Positions 57,133 to 64,000 of a stretch of 64,000 nucleotides of DNA are shown here, one piece after another. Positions within the stretch are counted from its first letter, which is position 1, and the number at the start of each line of letters is the position of its first letter. Source of the stretch: Chlorogloea sp. CCALA 695 (GTDB lineage Bacteria; Cyanobacteriota; Cyanobacteriia; Cyanobacteriales; Chroococcidiopsidaceae). A model generated the notes under the pieces. The model had not been told where the DNA came from, did no database searches, and was given only the letters and a program-made list of their open reading frames with translations. The DNA is taken from the NCBI RefSeq assembly GCF_003003885.1, contig NZ_PVWN01000008.1, positions 1 to 64,000 of the forward strand, written 5' to 3'. The translations under genes and the position numbers were made by a program.

Positions 57133-58454
57133 CAATCTTTTTTAGTTAACACTTTAAAGGCAATTTGAGGTTGATAAAACGCTAAAGGCGACTTGAGTAA
57201 ATGAGCTACTTCCATTAATAGAGCGTTCATCTTGGGGTCAGAATTTGTCATCTTTAGCAATCGCTCAGTGTAAGAAGTGAAAAATCCCCCCGATTTAACA
57301 GGTCTATTTCCACCTTGAGTAGTCGTAAAACGTAAATCTGACCCCGTTGCTAACATCCAAGACAGAGAATTGCTTTTAGCTAACTTTTTTTGGAAACGAG
57401 TCGGATTAAGGTCGCCTAAACAGTCGCGCAAAATTGTTGCAGCGATCGCACTTACCGTCATTCCTTGTCCATAAACCGGACACAAAGCACATACCGCGTC
57501 ACCCAAACAGACAAAGCCTTGAGGTAACTTAATTTTTTCATAATGGCGCAGTCGATTAGCCGTAGCGCGATGAGCATAAATGCGTGATGTTGGTTCAGCG
57601 CCTTTAATTGCGTCGTAAAACTCCAAGCTTGGCAAACTACGGGCAAAATCTAAAAAACCTTGATTATCTATCGGGGGAAAGTCACCCCCATACCCGCCTA
57701 AAGTTGCAATCCATTCGCCCCCCTCAATTTTTGCTAAATAGCCTAATCTCGTACCTTTTGGCGGCGACTGAGAAATTAGCATTACCTTCCAATTTGATTT
57801 AAAACCCTCCGGTTCTTTATAGCGGCGGGTTGCATAGCCTAAAAAAGGATTAATAATGGTTTCTGGTGGCGGCGTAAAACCTAACTCTTGCAACCAACTA
57901 GGCGCAGCAGAACGGCGACCACTAGCATCGACAACTAAAGACGCTGGTAACTCCTGGCGATCGCCTGTAGCTGAACGCAAAGCTACTCCGGTAATCCGTG
58001 TCTTGCTATGCGAAAGTAGTCCTGTAACACGATGTTTGTCTACAAAATGAATATTGGCGTAATTAGCTAACTGCTGTCTGATACACCACTCCAATAAGGG
58101 ACGCGAACAACTAACAGAAATCAAGTCGGAGGGAAAACTTGAAGTTGCATTCCATCCCCGACGACTAAAATGATTAAATTCTCGCGTCCAATCTATAGCT
58201 ATTGCTCCCCCCGCCCTTAATTGTTCCTCAATATTGGGGAATAGTTCAACTAAAATTCTGTACCCTTTAGTAAAAAGAATATGAGGCTGAACAGATTGCG
58301 GTACGCCGATTCGAGCCTCTGGCAAATCGGGCAATTTATCGGTTTCAATAATGGTCACTGAAGCAAAACGGTCTGCAAGTACACGAGCGCTCAATAGTCC
58401 CGCAATGCTACCACCAATAACAATGGCACAGTCATTGATGTTAGTTGAAGTCAA
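57132..58454 (-). CDS. FAD-dependent monooxygenase/halogenase-like protein
   Basis: 440 residues of the flavin-dependent oxidoreductase type. FAD-binding CAIVIGGSIAGLLSARVLAD at the N-terminus; a middle ASLVVDASGRRSAAPSWL; and the second FAD motif FVCLGDAVCALCPVYGQGMTVSA (about 315-337). The tryptophan-halogenase lysine motif (WxWxIP) is not seen, so a monooxygenase or reductase role is more likely than halogenation. Substrate unknown. It leads a two-gene unit with the 75-residue ORF. Confidence 0.85.
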   Translation of the reverse strand: MTSTNINDCAIVIGGSIAGLLSARVLADRFASVTIIETDKLPDLPEARIGVPQSVQPHILFTKGYRILVELFPNIEEQLRAGGAIAIDWTREFNHFSRRGWNATSSFPSDLISVSCSRPLLEWCIRQQLANYANIHFVDKHRVTGLLSHSKTRITGVALRSATGDRQELPASLVVDASGRRSAAPSWLQELGFTPPPETIINPFLGYATRRYKEPEGFKSNWKVMLISQSPPKGTRLGYLAKIEGGEWIATLGGYGGDFPPIDNQGFLDFARSLPSLEFYDAIKGAEPTSRIYAHRATANRLRHYEKIKLPQGFVCLGDAVCALCPVYGQGMTVSAIAATILRDCLGDLNPTRFQKKLAKSNSLSWMLATGSDLRFTTTQGGNRPVKSGGFFTSYTERLLKMTNSDPKMNALLMEVAHLLKSPLAFYQPQIAFKVLTKKD

Positions 58455-58567
58455 CTTTTTTTACCTCAGTTTTTACAGGTTGCACTCTCTTGATATTAAT
58501 CAACTTACCTGCAAAAAAAACAGCCAAGACTTCGCCTGACTGTCTGCTCTATTAACTAAAGTAGCTA

Positions 58568-59182
58568 CTAACGACTAGCGAGCGCCAATCTATTATTAAC
58601 CTCATCCCAATTAACTACATTCCACCACTGCTTAAGGTACTCCGCGCGGCGGTTTTGGTACTTGAGATAATAAGCGTGTTCCCACACATCATTACCCATA
58701 ATGGGGAAGTTTCCCGAAGACATGGGGTTGTCTTGGTTTGGCGAACTTGTAATCTCAATTTTGCCGTCGGTGGTACGAACTAGCCACACCCAACCACTAC
58801 CAAATTGCTTTGTTCCTGCGTCGTTAAACTTCTGTTTGAAGCTTTCAAAATCGCCAAAGTTTTCGCTAATAGCTTGAGCAACTGCTCCGGTTGGTTCTCC
58901 CCCGGCGTTTGGAGCCATAATTTGCCAAAACATCGTGTGATTTACATGACCGCCGCCATTATTGCGGACTGCGCCTGTAATGTCTTGGGGCAAATTACTT
59001 AGATCCTTAATCAATTCTTCTGGGCTTTTTGATTGCAGTTCGGGATACTTTTCTAAGGCTGCATTCAAGTTATTTACGTAAGCCTGGTGGTGTAAGTCAT
59101 GATGCACTTGCATCGTCTGCGCGTCGATATACGGATCTAAAGCGTCGTAATTGTAAGGTAAAGGCGAAAGTTCAAAGGCCAT
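58568..59182 (-). CDS. sodA: Superoxide dismutase, Mn-type predicted
   Basis: Removes superoxide. The four metal ligands are in [18 protein letters not shown] and [15 protein letters not shown]. The GGGHxNH and [13 protein letters not shown] forms point to Mn rather than Fe (FeSOD has VFNHTFYW and DYRN). 204 residues from the ATG at 59182 with AAGGAT upstream; the longer reading from 59242 adds 20 residues that could be a weak hydrophobic leader but is not conserved. No clear signal peptide, so probably cytosolic. Confidence 0.95.
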   Translation of the reverse strand: MAFELSPLPYNYDALDPYIDAQTMQVHHDLHHQAYVNNLNAALEKYPELQSKSPEELIKDLSNLPQDITGAVRNNGGGHVNHTMFWQIMAPNAGGEPTGAVAQAISENFGDFESFKQKFNDAGTKQFGSGWVWLVRTTDGKIEITSSPNQDNPMSSGNFPIMGNDVWEHAYYLKYQNRRAEYLKQWWNVVNWDEVNNRLALASR

Positions 59183-59449
59183 TGTCAAAAAATCCTTAAG
59201 TAAGCTCTTGCCAAGCACAGAGCTATTTGCAAGCTTTAGCACTCATATTAAGCTGACTCTCTAATAAATTCACTAATAAATTGCTACTGAAATAAAAGTT
59301 AATAGTTTGTTTTTCGGGTTAAAACTCCAAATCGCTGTTCCAATCAAAGTTTTAGTTTATTTATTGCTCTAAGTTAGCTTGCCAGAATGTCTAACTGTAA
59401 ATGAAAGTAGACGATCGCACTTTAGTTAACTTTAATGTTGTGTATTTGT

Positions 59450-61018
59450 TTAAATCACCACTTCATGATATAATGAAATGATTTTATTTATAACTTGATT
59501 AATACTCAAACCATCAGTACAAAGTTCTATAGCATCGGGGGCTTTTTGGAGGGGAGCAAGTTCGCGGGTACTATCAGCGCGATCGCGTTCTTGAATAGTT
59601 TGTTCTAATTGCTCTAAAGTAATCTCAACTTGCCCTTGGGTTTGAAAGTCTTGCTGGCGACGACGGGCCCTTTCACTCACAGAGGCGGTTAAAAATACTT
59701 TCAATTCAGCATTAGGAAAAACATGAGTACCAATATCCCGTCCTTCGGCGACTAAGCCACCTTTAAGCCCCCAAGATTGTTGCTGCTGTAGCAAAGCACT
59801 TCTTACAGCTTTTTGAGATGCGATCGCGCTGACATTGGCTGTAACTTCCGCACTACGGATTACTTGGGTTACTTCTTCGCCATTAATCCACACTCGCACC
59901 GGATAATCTAAATCGTCGGTACTGCTAGATAATTGGATAGAGCAATTGCTAACTACTTGAGCAATCGCGCGCTCGTCATCTACAGAAATTCCCGATTGCA
60001 AAACAAGAAAAGTCAACGCCCGGTACATTGCCCCCGTATCGAGATAAACTAAGCCCAACTCCGCCGCTACAAGTCTTGCTACGGTAGACTTTCCCGCCCC
60101 CGCCGGGCCATCAATAGCAACAATCGGTGATCGCACTTTTAACAATACATTGTCAATTAACCTTGCAGATCCCACACGAACAGAAATCGCTAGTAATCCT
60201 CGATCTTCAATTTTTTCTAAAGGCATTAATGTATCTGGTTCTACTAATTCAACATATTCAACAGCTACACATTCAACTGTTGCCAATTCTTTATTTACAA
60301 TAGCTTCCAATACTTGGCGATCGCGTTCTCCAGCTTGAAAAGCCAGCTTTGCTTGCTGCAAACTACGATTCAAAACGGCTGCTTGCTCTATTTGCACTGG
60401 GGTCAAATATTGATTGCGGGAACTTTTAGCAAGTCCTGACGTTTCTCTAACTGTTGGACAAGTAACAATTTTTACCGAAAAATTCAAATCTTTAACCAAC
60501 CGTCGAATAATCGCAACTTGTTGAGCATCTTTTTGCCCAAAATAAGCTTTATTTGGTTGAACTATATTAAATAACTGAGTAACAATCGTTGCTACTCCTT
60601 GAAAATGTCCTAGTCTGGTTTTGCCACATAAAACTGAGGTCATACTACTAGGTGGTACAACTTGAGTACGAGAGGATAATTGCTCGTTTACCCCCAACTC
60701 TTGAGCCTCTGGGGCAAAAATAGCATCTACGCCAGATTGCTGACACAGCAAGCGATCGCGTTCCAATGTCCGAGGATAGCTCTGATAATCTTCTGTAGGA
60801 GCAAATTGCAAAGGATTAACAAAAATACTCACAATTACTAAATCGTTTTCCTTTTTAGCTCGTGCAATTAAGCTTAAATGACCCCAATGCAAAGCCCCCA
60901 TCGTTGGAACAAGACCAATGGAAACCGAGGGATTATCTGTCTCATCAGGCGATTGATTTCTTTTTTGGTACAGCTTCAAGTAGCAACGCAAAGCTGCAAC
61001 CGTTGTAAACAGGCGCAC
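59450..61018 (-). CDS. panC/cmk: Bifunctional pantoate-beta-alanine ligase / cytidylate kinase
   Basis: Fusion typical of cyanobacteria. The N-terminal half (about 1-285) is PanC: GLVPTMGALHWGHLSLI, VSIFVNPLQFAPTEDYQSYPRT and the KMSKS-like region, with FGQKDAQQ. The C-terminal half (from about 297) is Cmk: IVAIDGPAGAGKSTVARLVAAELGLVYLDTGAMYRALT, then GRDIGTHVFPNAELKVFLTAS. 522 residues with a GTG start at 61018. It serves coenzyme A synthesis and pyrimidine nucleotide supply. Confidence 0.97.
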   Translation of the reverse strand: MRLFTTVAALRCYLKLYQKRNQSPDETDNPSVSIGLVPTMGALHWGHLSLIARAKKENDLVIVSIFVNPLQFAPTEDYQSYPRTLERDRLLCQQSGVDAIFAPEAQELGVNEQLSSRTQVVPPSSMTSVLCGKTRLGHFQGVATIVTQLFNIVQPNKAYFGQKDAQQVAIIRRLVKDLNFSVKIVTCPTVRETSGLAKSSRNQYLTPVQIEQAAVLNRSLQQAKLAFQAGERDRQVLEAIVNKELATVECVAVEYVELVEPDTLMPLEKIEDRGLLAISVRVGSARLIDNVLLKVRSPIVAIDGPAGAGKSTVARLVAAELGLVYLDTGAMYRALTFLVLQSGISVDDERAIAQVVSNCSIQLSSSTDDLDYPVRVWINGEEVTQVIRSAEVTANVSAIASQKAVRSALLQQQQSWGLKGGLVAEGRDIGTHVFPNAELKVFLTASVSERARRRQQDFQTQGQVEITLEQLEQTIQERDRADSTRELAPLQKAPDAIELCTDGLSINQVINKIISLYHEVVI

Positions 61019-61096
61019 CTAGATTTCCTCAGAATTTTTGCTCACCTGTTAGTTTATCGTCAATCCTTGGTAAGGATAAACAAAAGTTGTCTCCCT

Positions 61097-61134
61097 ACCA
61101 ATTCCCAATTACCAATTCCCAATTACCAATTCCC
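61097..61134. repeat. Short tandem repeat of a 14-base unit
   Basis: ACCAATTCCCAATT is repeated about 2.7 times between the panC/cmk start and the rlpA stop. Such AATTCCC/AATTACC runs are common short tandem repeats in cyanobacterial intergenic DNA. Confidence 0.85.
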
Positions 61135-62172
61135 CTATCTACCTAATACCTCAACCTGTACTGGGGCTACACCACTTTGCATAACTCCTACTATCCGCGC
61201 CGCCGCCGCCGAGAGATCAATAATTCGTCCCCGGACATGAGGGCCTCGGTCAGTAATTCGCACAACTACCGAGCGACCAGTCCGTACATTAGTTACTTTT
61301 ACCTTTGTGCCAAAGGGTAAACTACGATGAGCGGCAGTTAAGCCATTTTGGTTGTATCTCTCACCGTTGGCACTGCGACGACCGTGAAACCCTGGCCCAT
61401 ACCAAGAAGCCATGCCACGAGAACCAACTTTAACAGCTTGAGCAACAACTTGCTGGGCTTGCTTGACGATTTGAGGTTTTGGCGCTTCTGGTAATCCCGC
61501 AATGACCTTTAAAGGCGGTGCATTGCCCAAAAGTCGGCGCAGACGATTGGTTACTTGCAAAGCATCTAAGGCGGGATCTTTTGTGGTGTCTGGGAGTAAG
61601 GTTTCGGTGTTGATTTCTACCAATTCTTCACCGTTAACTCTAATGCCGTAGCGATCGCTACTTTTCCAACTTACGGCAATTTCTTGAGCATCCAAACTTG
61701 CTAAATTGATTTGATTGAGCTTGGCTGCAACTCTAGTTGCTCTCCAAACGGGGGTATTGCTAGATTGTAAATTATTCTCTTTGTTGACAACCTTAGTTTC
61801 GGTAGTGGCAACTTTAACTTTAGTTTGATTATTGATGGATTCTGTTTTGCTAGTAACTCTGTCTTTGGCACTCAAAAACGTTAAAACCGGAAGATTTTGA
61901 ATGTAGATTGTCGCAGCTTGACGATTTGAACCAACTTGTTGATGGGGATGAATTCTAGCAATTACTTGACCATCGGCTCGATTTTTTACTGGGGACTTGT
62001 ACTCACCCACTTTCACCACAGGCAAATTTTTTGCCCTAGGGCTAGAAGTAAGTGCTGGTTGACTGTCTCTTGTCGATTCAACTTCTCGAACAATTTCAGC
62101 CTGACTGGCTAATGGAATTGCAATGGTAGTTGTTAGCAGGGCGGCAGCAGTCCACAAAATTTGTTTATTCAT
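61135..62172 (-). CDS. RlpA-like protein with a double-psi beta-barrel (septal ring lytic transglycosylase family)
   Basis: 345 residues with an N-terminal signal peptide (LWTAAALLTTTIAIPLASQA). About 30-240 is poorly conserved. The C-terminal DPBB domain (about 252-343) has GMASWYGPGFHGRRSANGERY, LPFGTKVKVTNVRTGRSVVVRITDRGPHVRGRIIDLS with the catalytic-type Asp/His, and APVQVEVLG. It is probably periplasmic and acts on naked glycan strands. The SPOR domain of proteobacterial RlpA is absent. Confidence 0.9.
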   Translation of the reverse strand: MNKQILWTAAALLTTTIAIPLASQAEIVREVESTRDSQPALTSSPRAKNLPVVKVGEYKSPVKNRADGQVIARIHPHQQVGSNRQAATIYIQNLPVLTFLSAKDRVTSKTESINNQTKVKVATTETKVVNKENNLQSSNTPVWRATRVAAKLNQINLASLDAQEIAVSWKSSDRYGIRVNGEELVEINTETLLPDTTKDPALDALQVTNRLRRLLGNAPPLKVIAGLPEAPKPQIVKQAQQVVAQAVKVGSRGMASWYGPGFHGRRSANGERYNQNGLTAAHRSLPFGTKVKVTNVRTGRSVVVRITDRGPHVRGRIIDLSAAAARIVGVMQSGVAPVQVEVLGR

Positions 62173-62568
62173 GTATCCGTTGTGTTGACAGTTTGCAATT
62201 TGCAGTTAAATCCGTATTGGAGTTGTTGCCAAAGGCGATTTTTTTATACTCCAAACTTGGACTCGTTATGTCTTTATTTTTTGATTAACAACTGCAACAG
62301 ACTAACACGAAGGTTTTAAGTTGGGGATCAGTGCCATAACGCAAAAGATATAAATTTAATCTATACTTTTGACGGAGTACAGTGGAGTAAAAGCAGACTA
62401 TGCCAATGTTTGCAGGTTTTTATACCTACTGCCTTTATGAGAAAATATTTATAAAACTTTACAAGACTTGTTACAATTCTTTTCTTGGTTTTTGAAGCAG
62501 GCTTAAAGGCTTATAGCTTGTAAAATACATCGTGGACGTGCGATCGCAACAGAGGCAGTTTAGTTTTT
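62173..62568. other. Intergenic region upstream of purM
   Basis: 396 bases between divergent rlpA and purM. No ORF, riboswitch or clear repeat is seen. AT-rich with several TATAAT-like hexamers; promoters for both genes are expected here. Confidence 0.5.
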
Positions 62569-63603
62569 ATGGATTATCGAGAGGCAGGGGTAGATGTTGA
62601 AGCGGGGAGAGCGTTTGTAGAACGAATCCGAAATTTAGTTCACAGCACCCACAGACCAGAAGTTATCGGGGGATTGGGTGGGTTTAACGGCTGTTTTCAG
62701 TTACCTGGAGGCTTTAAGGAGCCAGTTTTAGTATCGGGAACTGATGGAGTAGGGACAAAATTAAAACTAGCTCAAATTCTCAACTGTCATCATACCGTAG
62801 GCATAGATTTAGTAGCAATGTGTGTAAATGACGTACTCACAAGCGGAGCAGAGCCATTATTTTTCTTAGATTATTTAGCCACCGGGAAGTTACAAAGCGA
62901 ACAATTAACCCAAGTAGTTACAGGGATAACTACAGGGTGTAAACTAGCTGGCTGCGCTTTACTCGGTGGAGAAACGGCGGAAATGCCGGGATTTTATCAG
63001 CCGGGGGAGTACGATTTGGCAGGTTTTTGTGTGGGAATTGTCGAAAAAAGCCGGATGCTGGATAGATCCCAAGTAAAAATTGGTGATATGGCGATCGCTT
63101 TAGCTAGTGATGGATTGCATAGTAATGGTTTTAGCTTAGTCCGTAAGATTGTAGACCAGAGTAAATATAGTTGGAGCGATCGCGTTGAGGAAGTAGGGAG
63201 CAGCTTCTTAGGAGAAGGATTGCTCACCCCAACCAAAATCTACGTTAAACCTGTACTTGCAGCCCTTGCGAACGGTTTAGAAATTCACGGTATGGCTCAT
63301 ATTACCGGGGGAGGGTTGCCAGAAAACTTACCTCGCTGTTTAGGTGAAAATCAATCTATCCAGGTGAATGCTAATAGTTGGGTGATTCCACCAATTTTTA
63401 ATTGGTTAGCAGAAGTTGGCTCCGTAGATAAGGCGGCAATGTTTAATACTTTTAATATGGGAATTGGTTTTGTATTGTTAGTACCACCAAACCAAGCTAG
63501 GCAAGCAATAGAGTGGTTTAACTCCCAAGAAATTGCCACCTATGCGATCGGTGAAGTAATCGCTGGGACGGGTAAGTTAGAGGGGATAACAGACATTAGT
63601 TAA
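62569..63603 (+). CDS. purM: Phosphoribosylformylglycinamidine cyclo-ligase (AIR synthase)
   Basis: Fifth step of purine synthesis, ATP-dependent ring closure to [22 protein letters not shown] at the N-terminus, [55 protein letters not shown] and [14 protein letters not shown]. 344 residues is the normal length. A terminator-like stem follows at 63637-63673. Single gene. Confidence 0.97.
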   Translation: MDYREAGVDVEAGRAFVERIRNLVHSTHRPEVIGGLGGFNGCFQLPGGFKEPVLVSGTDGVGTKLKLAQILNCHHTVGIDLVAMCVNDVLTSGAEPLFFLDYLATGKLQSEQLTQVVTGITTGCKLAGCALLGGETAEMPGFYQPGEYDLAGFCVGIVEKSRMLDRSQVKIGDMAIALASDGLHSNGFSLVRKIVDQSKYSWSDRVEEVGSSFLGEGLLTPTKIYVKPVLAALANGLEIHGMAHITGGGLPENLPRCLGENQSIQVNANSWVIPPIFNWLAEVGSVDKAAMFNTFNMGIGFVLLVPPNQARQAIEWFNSQEIATYAIGEVIAGTGKLEGITDIS

Positions 63604-63636
63604 AATACCCAATCCAATTTAATATTTTTTTCGCAA

Positions 63637-63673
63637 TAAAAAGGTAAGTCTCTTATTTAAAAAAGACTTACCT
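63637..63673 (-). terminator. Terminator between purM and phoX
   Basis: AGGTAAGTCT (63642-63651) and AGACTTACCT (63664-63673) pair perfectly over ten bases with a 12-base loop. On the minus strand the stem is followed by TTTTATTG, a U-run just beyond the phoX stop. On the plus strand no U-run follows, but the stem may also stabilise the purM mRNA. Confidence 0.72.
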
Positions 63674-63708
63674 GTTGTAAATATACACAAAAGTAATTAA
63701 TACATCAG

Positions 63709-64000
63709 TTAGACAAAATTACGATTTCTCGAATTTCTACGACGAATACCAATTACTGAAGGACGAGGTGCGCCCAAAGCATTGCCCTTAATATTACTGG
63801 GCCAATTGCTACCGCGTGGGAGAGTTCGATTTTGAGTAAACAAAGTACCATCCAAATTCAACATCTCAATATCACGATTAAGAGTAACTTGAGGAGCGTA
63901 GGGGCAATCTTCCCCTGGGTGCTGAATAGAAATAATTAGCGTATCTGACACAAAAGTAGGGCCAGTCATTTCACAGCGTGGCGGCCCATAGGCAAAAGGT
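63709..64000 (-). CDS. PhoX-type (DUF839) phosphatase, C-terminal part
   Basis: The visible 96 residues (partial; the gene continues beyond the window edge) read FAYGPPRCEMTGPTFVSDTLIISIQHPGED, matching the PhoX C-terminal signature P-x-G-x-E-x-T-G-P-x-F...NIQHPGE. TFTQNRTLPRGSNWPSN and GAPRPSVIGIRRR follow before the stop. Secreted alkaline phosphatases of this group (calcium/iron-dependent) release phosphate from organic esters. Only the tail is seen, so domain and signal cannot be judged. Confidence 0.8.
   Translation of the reverse strand, partial: PFAYGPPRCEMTGPTFVSDTLIISIQHPGEDCPYAPQVTLNRDIEMLNLDGTLFTQNRTLPRGSNWPSNIKGNALGAPRPSVIGIRRRNSRNRNFV

Noticed and set aside
61097-61134. Possible functional direct repeats or origin iterons
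   Set aside because: A short low-complexity tandem repeat of a type common in cyanobacterial intergenic DNA, with no associated replication gene.

Overview
The window is chromosomal DNA of a cyanobacterium. The evidence is a complete photosystem I core pair (psaA-psaB), a RuBisCO assembly chaperone (Raf1), an NDH-1 subunit D, phytoene desaturase and synthase in the plant-type crtP-crtB order, the SufR-regulated sufBCDS cluster, a fused PanC/Cmk enzyme, a CSP41b-like epimerase, and many HIP1 octamers (GCGATCGC) inside and between genes. The overall look is that of a unicellular or Chroococcidiopsis-like lineage, but the genus is inferred and unsure. Most of the window is core genome; the accessory material is small and scattered.

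Layout. 1-960: decayed ground, with the tail of an IS1-type transposase, a broken membrane-protein gene and a possible 33-residue membrane peptide. 1016-3000: RNase III, a DUF1232 protein and a Uma2 nuclease gene cut short by a stop codon. 3069-8841: sufS, sufD, sufC and sufB on the minus strand and divergent sufR, with two copies of the CAAC-N6-GTTG operator between sufB and sufR. 8907-15025: cofG, hflX (whose conserved N-terminus has no standard start codon), a DUF445 membrane protein, menG/ubiE and raf1. 15106-24434: a membrane glycosyltransferase, ndhD, a UvrD-like helicase, a MASE1-GGDEF-EAL protein whose EAL end is lost at a perfect palindrome, and era. 24500-26130: a TnpB-only IS200/IS605-type element with a small divergent ribbon-helix-helix-like ORF, next to the relic of another tnpB. 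26176-28428: a histidine phosphatase, a small unknown protein and a lipoprotein with in-frame repeats. 28429-33432: the psaAB operon with promoter and terminator.

33527-39142: a second Uma2 nuclease, an alpha/beta hydrolase, a FAD protein, an RNA methyltransferase, an orphan Imm53 immunity protein and the tmRNA gene (ssrA) with promoter and terminator. 39198-48413: a surface-polysaccharide region (galE, two bacterial sugar transferases, GT4 glycosyltransferase, gmd, fcl, CSP41-like epimerase) with pgsA and 5-formyl-THF cyclo-ligase interspersed. 48641-54496: a sugar ABC permease, crtP-crtB, tRNA-Ser(GCU), a LivJ-like binding lipoprotein and a probable outer-membrane protein. 54682-64000: ppk1, a FAD monooxygenase-like gene with a coupled small ORF, Mn-type SOD, panC/cmk, RlpA, purM and the 3' end of a PhoX-type phosphatase gene.

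I found no clear new multi-gene system. The observations most worth a second look are the palindrome-associated truncation of the diguanylate cyclase/phosphodiesterase gene, hflX without ATG/GTG/TTG, the hairpin-plus-U-run between sufB and sufC, an RNase III with a replaced metal-ligand residue, the TnpB/RHH element with its neighbouring tnpB relic, and the orphan Imm53 gene.
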